In this document: positions 28,626 through 35,770 of the stretch, in pieces
How the letters are laid out: the number at the start of each line of letters is the position of its first letter
Position numbering within the stretch: position 1 is the stretch's first letter
NCBI GenBank assembly: GCA_964539665.1
Contig: CAZIKB010000007.1
Span: forward strand, 1 to 64,000
DNA length: 64,000 bases
Source: CAZIKB01 sp964539665
GTDB taxonomy: Bacteria > Zhuqueibacterota > Zhuqueibacteria > Oceanimicrobiales > Oceanimicrobiaceae
Direction: 5' to 3'
Notes under the pieces: model-generated
What the model saw: the letters and a program-made list of their open reading frames with translations, nothing else
Told to the model about the DNA's origin: nothing
Databases searched by the model: none
Position numbers and translations under genes: made by a program

Positions 28626-28889
28626 ATGCCCCGAATTGAAGACATACGTAAGAAGTTTAACACGGAAATGAATTACTCTGACGAGAGACTCAAAGAGCGC
28701 CGTGTTACATATACTCTGCAATTCGAAGGAAAATTCTACATTGTGGAGAATGTACCAGCCCGAGTAAATGAAGAAACCGGCGAACAGTTCTTTTCCCCTG
28801 CTACAGTAGAACGGTTGCAGAAAACCATTGTGGGTAAATCAAAACCAGGTAAAGTGATTGAGATACCTGTATATTACTACTCAGCTTAG
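28626..28889 (+). CDS. Small YgiT/MqsA-N-like protein without zinc cysteines
   Basis: 87 residues. The central part 'VTYTLQFEGKFYIVENVPARVNEETGEQFFSP' (given here as two segments, about 28-44 and 45-59) follows the YgiT-type zinc-finger pattern, in which 'VPA.VC..CGE' is usual. Here Val-Asn-Glu-Glu-Thr replaces the CxxC, so zinc binding must be lost. YgiT-type proteins are often antitoxins, but I see no toxin gene next to it. Only a weak ribosome-binding site precedes the ATG. The reading as a small regulator or orphan antitoxin is inference. Confidence 0.5.
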   Translation: MPRIEDIRKKFNTEMNYSDERLKERRVTYTLQFEGKFYIVENVPARVNEETGEQFFSPATVERLQKTIVGKSKPGKVIEIPVYYYSA

Positions 28890-28984
28890 TTGGGAAGTCA
28901 AAGTACTTTTTCGACAGTCTCGTTAGCGCTTCGTGGAATTACCCACAGGAATAAGTTGACTTGATGATGAGTTAGACCGTAGTT

Positions 28985-29056
28985 CGTAAAACGAAAATCG
29001 GAATTGGCAAATCGTTAATTATCGGTCTCTGGATTCCGATTTGTGTTTTAGTTACG
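28985..29056. repeat. Inverted repeat, long hairpin
   Basis: CGTAAAACGAAAATCGGAAT (28985-29004) pairs imperfectly with ATTCCGATTT...GTTTTAGTTACG (29033-29056), leaving a loop of about 28 bases. It is non-coding and lies between the YgiT-like gene and the nucleotidyltransferase gene. It may be a terminator or a small mobile repeat. Confidence 0.5.
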
Positions 29057-29097
29057 CTTGAAAGATTGCTCGATTATCAAAAATCTAAAAAAAACAA

Positions 29098-29580
29098 ATG
29101 CCTGATTATTTTTACAAATTCTTACAAATTTTAAAAGCGCTTGATAAGTATAAAGTGGATTACATCCTGATCGGGGGCGTGGCAGTGATTCTGCATGGAT
29201 TGGAAAGATTGACCCGGGATATCGACTTGTTCGTCAAAAACGAAGTTAAGAATATTGAACGGCTGCGACAGGCTCTTTCTTCTGTTTTTAAAGACGCATC
29301 TATTGAAGAAATTACCCTGGAAGAATTACAAAAATATCCGGTGATTCGATACGGTACACCCTCAAGTTTTTATATTGATATCATGATGAAATTAGGTGAA
29401 AAGATTACGTTTGATAATCTGGAATATGAAATTATCGAACATCAGGGTGTAAGAATTAAAATTGCTACGCCTGAGACCTTAGTTTACTTGAAAAACGAAA
29501 CCTTGCGGGATAAAGATAAAATCGATGCGTTTTATTTAAAGGAATTGCTAAAGGCACGAAATGCAAATAAAGGTGAATGA
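29098..29580 (+). CDS. MNT-type nucleotidyltransferase (AbiEii/DUF6036-like)
   Basis: 160 residues with the minimal nucleotidyltransferase core: 'DYILIGGVAVILHGLERLT', then 'RDIDLFV', giving the GG...and DxD acidic pair, and a third Asp in 'SSFYIDIMM'. The C-terminal 'IATPETLVYLKNETLRDKDKIDAFYL' is typical of proteins annotated as nucleotidyl transferase AbiEii or DUF6036. Such proteins act as toxins or as modifiers of a partner or tRNA in two-gene systems. The next gene overlaps it by 4 bp. No ribosome-binding site is visible before the ATG. A stress or defence role is inference from family behaviour. Confidence 0.75.
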   Translation: MPDYFYKFLQILKALDKYKVDYILIGGVAVILHGLERLTRDIDLFVKNEVKNIERLRQALSSVFKDASIEEITLEELQKYPVIRYGTPSSFYIDIMMKLGEKITFDNLEYEIIEHQGVRIKIATPETLVYLKNETLRDKDKIDAFYLKELLKARNANKGE

Positions 29581-29837
29581 TGCCCGTTTACAAATATAAA
29601 TCCTTTGAAGAAGCCGAAAGGGCGCTCTGGAATTTTCATCCTGATGAAGCCTATTTTGAAAGAGTAGCTGAACTATGGGAATTCGCAAATAAGCTCAATC
29701 CTATTAGCTATCCACCTGGTATCTTCAAATTTCGAAATATAGAAGAAGCCAATAGACACCGTGAAAAAGTGGAACTTGAGCATGCAAGAAAAATCAGGTT
29801 GGAAAGAAGTAAGAATAAACATTATCCGAAAGATTAA
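29577..29837 (+). CDS. Small hypothetical partner of the nucleotidyltransferase
   Basis: 86 residues, overlapping the upstream nucleotidyltransferase stop by ATGA. Either of two consecutive ATGs could start it. The sequence is charged and helical with 'YKSFEEAERALWNFHPDEAYFERV' at the N-terminus (residues about 6-29) and a very basic C-terminus. I do not recognise a domain. Its size and coupling suit a partner in a toxin-antitoxin-like pair. It ends 2 bp before hypE, so hypE may be translated from the same message. Confidence 0.6.
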   Translation: MMPVYKYKSFEEAERALWNFHPDEAYFERVAELWEFANKLNPISYPPGIFKFRNIEEANRHREKVELEHARKIRLERSKNKHYPKD

Positions 29838-29839
29838 AT

Positions 29840-30904
29840 ATGAGTAAAAACCTCTCTCCAGAAAACTTCGCCCATTGCCCATTGCCCATTACCGCTCACG
29901 ATACCATCCAGCTCAGCCACGGCAGCGGCGGCAAAATGATGAACAATCTCATCAGCAAACTCTTTCTTTGGGCGTTTGATAATCCTACTCTCAACAAGCT
30001 GGATGACCAGGCCGTGCTGGATATTAATGGTCAGCGTTTGGCTTTCAGCACCGATTCATTTGTGGTGGATCCTATCTTTTTTCCGGGCGGAGATATCGGA
30101 GAATTGGCAGTGAACGGCACAATCAATGATGTGAGTATGAGCGGAGCCAAACCACTTTTTCTCAGCGCGGGCTTTATTATTGAGGAAGGTTTCTCTTTAG
30201 AGGAGCTTAAGAAAATCGTCGAATCCATGCAGTTCGCGGCTAAAAACGCCGGAGTTGCCATTGTCACCGGCGATACCAAAGTCGTTAATAAAGGCAAGGG
30301 TGACAAGGTCTTTATCAACACAGCAGGCATCGGATTAATTGAGCACGATTTTGTGCTCAGTTCAGAAAACCTGCTGCCCGGCGACGTGCTGCTGCTAAAC
30401 GGAAGTCTCGCCGATCATGGCATGGCTATCCTTTCGCGCCGCGAGGGATTAGCATTTGAGACTCCGATTGCGAGCGACACGGCCGCATTAAATGGGCTGG
30501 TTGAAGAAATACTACAAACTGGCGGCGACAAAGTACACGCAATGCGCGATCCAACCAGGGGAGGTCTGGCAGCGACTCTAAATGAATTCGCTGAGGCTTC
30601 GAAGGTTGGCATTCAAATAAAAGAAGCTCAAATTCCAATCAAAGAGCCGGTAGCTGGCGCGTGTGAAATTCTTGGTCTTGATCCCCTGTATGTAGCAAAC
30701 GAGGGGAAACTGGTGGCGGCTGTCGCACGCGAGAAAGCAGAAGACGTGCTTAAAACAATGAGAAAACATCCATTGGGCCGTGATGCGGTTAAGATCGGCG
30801 AAGTCGTGAAGGAAAAGCCCGGCCTGGTAACCATGCAAACCCGCATCGGCGGCTGGCGCATCGTGGATATGCTGGTTGGAGAACAGTTGCCGAGAATTTG
30901 TTAA
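29840..30904 (+). CDS. hypE: Hydrogenase maturation protein HypE
   Basis: 354 residues of the PurM/AIR-synthase fold: 'LSHGSGGKMMNNLI' (about 26-39), 'DDQAVLD', 'MSGAKPLFLSAGFIIEEG', 'VTGDTKVV', 'MRDPTRGGLAATLNEFA', and the C-terminal 'PRIC'. The final Cys receives the carbamoyl group from HypF and is dehydrated to thiocyanate, the source of the CN ligands. The first 20 residues are an unusual extension encoded partly by three tandem copies of GCCCATTG-like DNA (29868-29892). The true start could be lower down, but no better start is visible. It is separated from hypFCD by about 17 kb and follows an unrelated gene pair by 2 bp. Confidence 0.95.
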   Translation: MSKNLSPENFAHCPLPITAHDTIQLSHGSGGKMMNNLISKLFLWAFDNPTLNKLDDQAVLDINGQRLAFSTDSFVVDPIFFPGGDIGELAVNGTINDVSMSGAKPLFLSAGFIIEEGFSLEELKKIVESMQFAAKNAGVAIVTGDTKVVNKGKGDKVFINTAGIGLIEHDFVLSSENLLPGDVLLLNGSLADHGMAILSRREGLAFETPIASDTAALNGLVEEILQTGGDKVHAMRDPTRGGLAATLNEFAEASKVGIQIKEAQIPIKEPVAGACEILGLDPLYVANEGKLVAAVAREKAEDVLKTMRKHPLGRDAVKIGEVVKEKPGLVTMQTRIGGWRIVDMLVGEQLPRIC

Positions 30905-30984
30905 TATTTTGTACTCAAAGAACCTCACTATTTCTCACAAATTATTTATTTTACATGCCTTATACTCCGATAACAATATAATGC

Positions 30985-31158
30985 TAACCTGAATTATTCA
31001 CCGCAGAGGTCGCAGAGTTTAAATAATATCAAATAATTACAGGAATTAATAACTTGAAAATTTCTATTAAACTTCTATTTAAAAATATTGTTTTTAAATT
31101 TCATAAAAACAGCTCTGCGACCTTTGCGCTCTCTGCGGTTTATGAATTAATCAGGCTA
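30985..31158. mobile_element. MITE-like element, family 1 copy B
   Basis: 174 bp with termini TAACCTGAATTATTCA (30985-31000) and TGAATTAATCAGGCTA (31143-31158), clearly the same ends as the element at 13093-13238. Inside, CCGCAGAGGTCGCAGAG (31001-31017) is inverted at 31113-31138. The interior differs from copy A, so the family shares ends but not cores. It overlaps the first 35 codons of the following NHL gene. Confidence 0.65.
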
Positions 31159-32193
31159 AAGAATATTAAATATAAAACTGTCTTCATCTGGTTAGTTTTT
31201 GGGACCTTCACTGTCCAACCCACGCAACATTTTGCCCAGGAATTGTCGGAAAACGCCCGGCAGGTCGCTAAAAGTCCATTTAGAATTCGCTGGGTAGAAC
31301 AAATCCCGGCAATCGGTGCAACAAAAAAGAATACAAATATCATTAAGCGCATATTTAAAATTATTGTTGGTGAAAAGAAGCAAAATTTAATCCGGCCATT
31401 TAATGCTTTATCTACAGATGACAATTTGATCTGGATTCTGGATCAGGGCAGCCAGTTTCTTACTCGCATTGATCGGGAAAAAGAAAAGATGAAAATATTT
31501 AAATCGAAACAGTATCCTGCATTCCCGTCATTAGTCGATATGTGTATTTGGAAATCGGATGTCATCCTTTTCACCGACTCCAAGCTGAATAAAGTATTCT
31601 TTCTAAAAAGTAAAGCCAAGTCGCCCGAAATACTAAATAATCATCTACAAATCAATCAACCGACTGGCATTGCTTATTCGAATCGGACGCAGCAAATATG
31701 GGTGGCTGAGACTGCCGCTCATAGACTGGTGGTTCTGAACGAGAAGGGCAATTTGGTGAAATACGTGGGAACGCGCGGAACAGAGCCGGGTGAATTTAAC
31801 TTTCCAACTTTCCTGTGGATTGACCAATTTGGTTTTATTTACATTGTTGATTCTTTGAATTTCAGGGTACAGGTCTATAATCCAGAAAGTGAATCCTTCA
31901 CAGTATTTGGCGAGCTTGGGGATGCGACTGGCTATTTTGCCCGTCCAAAAGGGATTGCCACGGACTCCTATGGTCATATTTATATCGTGGACGCCTTATT
32001 CAATACGGTTCAAATTTTTAATAGAAAAGGTGAGTTCCTGGATAATTTTGGAAAACAGGGTCGGGGGATTGGAGATTTTTGGCTGCCGGTTGGCATATTT
32101 ATTGCGAAGAATAATCGGATTTTTGTCGCAGATAGTTTCAACGCACGCATTCAGATATTTGAACTGCTTTACGGAGAAGAAAATGAAAATTAG
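31054..32193 (+). CDS. NHL-repeat beta-propeller protein, 5' end replaced by a repeat element
   Basis: 379 residues if the TTG at 31054 is the start (AGGAA 9 bases upstream). Residues about 110-370 form NHL blades: 'ADSFNARIQIFEL', 'GTEPGEFNFPTFLWIDQFG', 'YFARPKGIATDSYGHIYIVD'. A hydrophobic export signal ('TVFIWLVFGTFTV') begins only at about residue 43. The first 35 residues are encoded by the MITE-like element, and no ATG, GTG or TTG lies between the element and the signal. I infer that the insertion removed the native start. Paralogues in this island are lipoproteins or sorting-domain proteins; this one has neither. Its stop overlaps the next cytochrome gene by 11 bp. NHL proteins commonly accompany outer-membrane cytochrome sets. 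Confidence 0.75.
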   Translation: MKISIKLLFKNIVFKFHKNSSATFALSAVYELIRLKNIKYKTVFIWLVFGTFTVQPTQHFAQELSENARQVAKSPFRIRWVEQIPAIGATKKNTNIIKRIFKIIVGEKKQNLIRPFNALSTDDNLIWILDQGSQFLTRIDREKEKMKIFKSKQYPAFPSLVDMCIWKSDVILFTDSKLNKVFFLKSKAKSPEILNNHLQINQPTGIAYSNRTQQIWVAETAAHRLVVLNEKGNLVKYVGTRGTEPGEFNFPTFLWIDQFGFIYIVDSLNFRVQVYNPESESFTVFGELGDATGYFARPKGIATDSYGHIYIVDALFNTVQIFNRKGEFLDNFGKQGRGIGDFWLPVGIFIAKNNRIFVADSFNARIQIFELLYGEENEN

Positions 32194-33877
32194 AATGTTG
32201 ATGATGGTTTTAAATGTCCTTTTCATCGCGAACATTGTTTTACCCCAGTCTATTGTCAACACGGTGCATAATTTATCGGTGAGTGGATCGGGCACAATTA
32301 GAGCGAGCAGCGAGAGGGAAATTTGTGTTTTTTGTCATACGCCCCATAGCGGCAGTCCCCGCAAACCGTTATGGAATCGACCGGATGCCGGTTTTAATTA
32401 CACCCTGTATTACAGTTCAACCATTCAGGCTTCGTCCGGACAACCCGATGGCTCGTCCATATTGTGCCTTTCCTGTCACGATGGAACCATCGCACTTGGA
32501 AATGTCATCAGCCGCAATAATCCAATTACTTTTAGCTCAGGCGTCACCACCATTCCGTCTGGCAAGAGCAACGTCACCACCGATTTATCGGACGACCACC
32601 CGATTTCCTTTGTTTACAATTCAGCCCTGGCGTCAGCAGACGGTGAATTGGTGCATCCCTCCACTTTGAATGGCCTGGTAACCTTAGAAAATAATAAATT
32701 GCAGTGTACATCCTGTCATGATCCGCATAGCAATGCCATCGGTGATTTCTTAGTGGTTTCATCCCAGAATTCGGCATTATGCTTGTACTGCCATGACCGG
32801 GATTACTGGAACAGCTCGAGACATAGAACCTCAAATGCCACCTGGAATGGTTCCGGAAATGACCCCTGGTTTCATACGCCTTATTCAAATGTTGCTAACA
32901 ATGCTTGTGAGAATTGCCACAATCCACATACGGCTGGCAATGATGAACGACTCAGGAATTATCACGCTGAGGAAAGTAACTGTCTTAATTGTCATAACGG
33001 CAACGTGGCAAATGAGGATATTCAGGCCATGTTATCTAAGCAATATACGCATGATGTCTACGGTTACAACCAGATCCACGATCCGGAAGAAAATAACATT
33101 GTCCAGAATAAACATGTAGAGTGCGAGGATTGCCATAATCCTCATGCCGCCAGAACGGGCTCGGCCTCCGCTCCAAATGCCAGTGGTATGTTAGAAGGCG
33201 TCAAAGGTGTGAATTCAGCGGGCAATTCGGTTGAGCCGATTCAGTTTGAATATGAGTTGTGCTACCGCTGCCATGCTGATAGTCCAGATAAGCCGGGTAG
33301 TCCAACGTCACGCATAATTGAACAAAATAATGTGCGGTTGGAATTTGATTTAAGTAATCCTTCCTACCATCCGATTGAAGGTCCTGGCAAAAACACCAAT
33401 GATCCTACTTTGATTTCACCGCTAACAGAATCAAGCGTAATATATTGTACGGACTGTCATGCCAGTGACGGCTCTGGCTCGCCAGCAGGACCGCACGGTT
33501 CGATTTATCCACAAATATTAAAATATCAATTCAACAGAATCGACAATGTCCAGGAATCTTACCAAACGTATGAGCTATGTTATCAGTGCCATAACCGTAA
33601 TTATCTCATTAATGGTAACAATCCCGTGAGTAGAAAAGTTCATAAAAAACACGTCCTCGGTGTAAAGACCTCCTGTAACATATGTCACGATCCGCACGGT
33701 GTTAGCAGTTCTCAGGGCAATTCCACGAATAATTCGCATTTAATCAATTTTGATACTTCTGTAGTTTCACCAGATCCGAATTCAGGTAGACTGGAATTTG
33801 AGGACCAGGGTGAATTCAAAGGTCAATGTTATTTGGAGTGTCATGGTAAAAAACATGCTCCAAAGGATTATAAGTAA
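32183..33877 (+). CDS. Dodecahaem c-type cytochrome with OmcE-like N-terminal module
   Basis: About 564 residues from the ATG at 32183, which has GGAGAAG upstream. Earlier in-frame codons overlap the NHL gene. A signal peptide is present (MKIRMLMMVLNVLFIANIVLPQ). There are eleven CXXCH motifs (CVFCH, CLSCH, CTSCH, CLYCH, CENCH, CLNCH, CEDCH, CYRCH, CTDCH, CYQCH, CNICH) plus a C-terminal CYLECH (CX3CH). The first four lie in a segment matching the small cytochromes of this island: 'CVFCHTPHS...PLWN', 'CLSCHDGTIAL', 'DDHPISFVYN', 'CTSCHDPHSN'. The chain therefore looks like a filament-subunit module fused to an eight-haem extension. The C-terminus ('CYLECHGKKHAPKDYK') matches that of the giant cytochrome at 44050. 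It probably works at or beyond the outer membrane. Confidence 0.88.
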   Translation: MKIRMLMMVLNVLFIANIVLPQSIVNTVHNLSVSGSGTIRASSEREICVFCHTPHSGSPRKPLWNRPDAGFNYTLYYSSTIQASSGQPDGSSILCLSCHDGTIALGNVISRNNPITFSSGVTTIPSGKSNVTTDLSDDHPISFVYNSALASADGELVHPSTLNGLVTLENNKLQCTSCHDPHSNAIGDFLVVSSQNSALCLYCHDRDYWNSSRHRTSNATWNGSGNDPWFHTPYSNVANNACENCHNPHTAGNDERLRNYHAEESNCLNCHNGNVANEDIQAMLSKQYTHDVYGYNQIHDPEENNIVQNKHVECEDCHNPHAARTGSASAPNASGMLEGVKGVNSAGNSVEPIQFEYELCYRCHADSPDKPGSPTSRIIEQNNVRLEFDLSNPSYHPIEGPGKNTNDPTLISPLTESSVIYCTDCHASDGSGSPAGPHGSIYPQILKYQFNRIDNVQESYQTYELCYQCHNRNYLINGNNPVSRKVHKKHVLGVKTSCNICHDPHGVSSSQGNSTNNSHLINFDTSVVSPDPNSGRLEFEDQGEFKGQCYLECHGKKHAPKDYK

Positions 33878-33917
33878 ATCAATTGCCCGGTAAAAAAAGC
33901 CAGTCGGGTAAACTTTG

Positions 33918-33976
33918 GGTGTTCACGCTTTAGCGTGTTATTCCCTCTCCACCCGGCAAGCTGAAGCTTGAACACC
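33918..33976. repeat. REP-like inverted repeat
   Basis: GGTGTTCACGCTTTAGCGTG at the left is mirrored by CAAGCTGAAGCTTGAACACC at 33957-33976 (16 of 20 complementary). It follows the dodecahaem gene by 40 bp and may act as its terminator or as an mRNA-stabilising hairpin. Confidence 0.55.
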
Positions 33977-34065
33977 CCGATTTCCACCGGTCATTAATCA
34001 CTGAATTCAGGTCCCCTTTACATCCCTGGTGAATGCGTTAAAATTACCCACGATATTAATAATAT

Positions 34066-34099
34066 CGCCAAATGGCGCAGTAAGTGTGCCATTTGGCGC
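34066..34099. promoter_or_regulatory. Palindromic putative activator-binding site, module A
   Basis: CGCCAAATGGC at 34066-34076 is inverted exactly at 34088-34098, giving a near-continuous 14-bp stem around GTAAG. Read on the minus strand, the right arm is GCGCCAAATGGCACAC. That differs at only a few bases from GCGCCATATTGCACAG upstream of module B (54054) and GTGCCAAATAACACAC upstream of module C (57215). I read it as a binding site for a shared enhancer-binding regulator. A terminator is the alternative, since T residues follow. Confidence 0.5.
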
Positions 34100-34212
34100 A
34101 GTTAATTTGATTGTTTTTGAAATTATTCACGTTCTTACACTTGTAAATGGGAAATAAATCCACACTCACATCAGTTTTGTCTATCCTGCAAATATTTTAT
34201 TTAATAATAAGA

Positions 34213-34334
34213 TTACTGTTCAGCCTGTCATTCTAACAGAATCTTGTTTGACTTCAAATTGGTCTCATTTTAGCAAAAATGTACTAACCTTAAAAAAGAT
34301 CCTTACAGGATGACAGAAACAGGCTGAACAGTTA
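34213..34334. mobile_element. MITE-like element, family 2
   Basis: About 122 bp bounded by ACTGTTCAGCCTGT on the left and ACAGGCTGAACAGT on the right, a perfect 14-bp inverted pair. Beyond it, TGTCATTCTaacaGAATCTT and AAGATccttacAGGATGACA are partly complementary. There is no coding capacity. Its inner TGTCATyCT core resembles that of the element at 6055-6140. Confidence 0.6.
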
Positions 34335-34578
34335 CATTATAAGTATTTACAACGGCAGAATTATCAAATATTGAAATGTTAGAGCAATGAACACTATCCC
34401 TCAAACTCTCAGATTTGATTAGCCTAATATTTCCTATATTTGAGAAGATTCACAGCATTCTTTTCTTGTAATTAAGAAATGTTCACAACTGTAACTTCTC
34501 GTTCATCAAGCAAGGTAAACGACTAAATCTTTTTGTGTTAGTCCAATTTTAGTGGTCGTTAGCCTGGACTTTCCGCCG

Positions 34579-34595
34579 TGGCATAATACTTGCCT
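34579..34595 (+). promoter_or_regulatory. Sigma-54 promoter, distal
   Basis: TGGCAT-N5-TTGCCT. GG at 34580-34581 and GC at 34592-34593 have exactly 10 bases between them, as required for -24/-12 recognition. Transcription would start near 34605 and run about 410 bases before the tetrahaem gene, so it may give a long leader or a small RNA. Confidence 0.6.
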
Positions 34596-34886
34596 GATTC
34601 ATGACAAATAAGAAAAAACCACGCAAAAGCTATCCAGGTATTTTCCCCGATTATTTTACATGATGTGAAAAGTCGCAAACACCGAGGTTTAGCAGCAAAC
34701 TATCAATTACGAGTTCTCTTGATTGGTAGTATGGAATGAAGAACTGAGATATTGAACAGCAATGTATTGTACAGCGGAGAAACATTAATTCAGACTAAGA
34801 CACATTAAATTTCCGGAAAACATTTTCAAATCTATATAACTTGTTGATATTATTAAACGGAATATTTGTTTAAGAAAAATTAAACA

Positions 34887-34903
34887 TGGCACATCAATTG
34901 CTT
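34887..34903 (+). promoter_or_regulatory. Sigma-54 promoter of the tetrahaem cytochrome
   Basis: TGGCAC-N5-TTGCTT, a consensus match with correct 10-base GG-to-GC spacing. Transcription should start near 34914, giving a leader of about 100 bases before the strong GGAGG site of the cytochrome gene at 35015. Confidence 0.8.
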
Positions 34904-35014
34904 AACTGACAATTATTTTAAAACTCTCTTTGTGATTAAATTCCATTGAGTAGGCAAAGGGAATAATTAACCATTTATTTTATTCACATTTTTAGTAAAC
35001 ATCTTGGAGGAACC

Positions 35015-35635
35015 ATGAAAAAATTAAGCGCTCTATTTCTAACAGTCGCATTTTTAGTAGCGATGTCGGGAGTCAGCTTAGGGCAAATAACAGGGACAGA
35101 TCACGATTTCAAGAACAAGTCCTGGAACTCATCTGGCAAAATTTGTATCGTGTGCCATACGCCGCATAATTCCGATCAGACGGTGACAAATTCGCCTCTT
35201 TGGAATCACGAAGTCACGGCAGCGACATTCACTCTTTACAGCGGTACCGGTACTCTGGACGCAACTGTCGGACAACCAGATGGAGTTTCAAAATTATGCC
35301 TTAGCTGTCATGACGGCACCGTAGCCATGGATAATTTTGGCGGTGCAACAGGTGGAACAGATTTGATGGCAGGCAGTGAAAAGCTTGGAACGGATTTAAC
35401 TAATGATCACCCTGTTTCATTCACCTACAATACCGCTCTGGCCAATACAGATGGCGAACTGCATGATCCATCTACGACTAATTCCGGGTTGGGTAGCACA
35501 ATTGACGCAGACATGTTATTCAGCAGCAAATTAGAATGCGGTTCTTGTCACGATGTCCATGATAATACCAATGGCAAGTTTCTGATTATGGCCAATTCGG
35601 CAAGTGCAATGTGCTTAACATGTCACAATAAATAA
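35015..35635 (+). CDS. OmcE-like tetrahaem c-type cytochrome
   Basis: 206 residues, with a GGAGG site 6 bases before the ATG and a signal peptide (MKKLSALFLTVAFLVAMSGV, cleavage after SLG). Four CXXCH motifs: CIVCH, CLSCH, CGSCH, CLTCH. The pattern 'CIVCHTPHN...SPLWNH', 'CLSCHDGTVAM', 'NDHPVSFTYN', 'CGSCHDVHDNTNGKFL' follows the arrangement I recall for OmcE of Geobacter, whose monomers stack into an extracellular cytochrome filament. The protein has no lipobox, membrane segment or sorting domain. It has its own sigma-54 promoter and probably leads the downstream lipoprotein, barrel and cytochrome genes. Filament formation is inference from sequence resemblance; the cytochrome assignment is certain. 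Confidence 0.9.
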   Translation: MKKLSALFLTVAFLVAMSGVSLGQITGTDHDFKNKSWNSSGKICIVCHTPHNSDQTVTNSPLWNHEVTAATFTLYSGTGTLDATVGQPDGVSKLCLSCHDGTVAMDNFGGATGGTDLMAGSEKLGTDLTNDHPVSFTYNTALANTDGELHDPSTTNSGLGSTIDADMLFSSKLECGSCHDVHDNTNGKFLIMANSASAMCLTCHNK

Positions 35636-35770
35636 CTCATTTAATAATTATCAAAATCATTTAATACTAAACTTATATTATTTCTCTGGTTTAAAATTAT
35701 TCCCTTTGCCAGTCTTATTAAATTAAAATAATTGTTTCTAATGTTGAATTTAAATTCATGGAATGACAGT

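Larger units (their letters stand above)
33878..35014. other. Long intergenic region with repeats and promoters
   Basis: 1137 bp without a believable gene. In order it holds a REP-like inverted repeat (33918), a strong palindrome matching a motif shared by three modules (34066), a MITE-like element (34213), and two sigma-54 promoter sequences (34579 and 34887) leading to the tetrahaem cytochrome. A 20-codon frame at 34601 has its ATG before the expected start of transcription, so I do not call it. Confidence 0.7.

Noticed and set aside
29868..29892. Three tandem GCCCATTG-like 8-mers at the start of hypE as a phase-variable tract
   Set aside because: Only three imperfect units in an otherwise intact gene; too short to claim switching.
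31889..32182. Upstream extension of the dodecahaem open frame
   Set aside because: It overlaps the NHL gene out of frame; the signal peptide and ribosome-binding site support the ATG at 32183.
34601..34663. 20-codon frame after the distal sigma-54 promoter
   Set aside because: Its ATG lies at or before the expected transcription start and has no ribosome-binding site.
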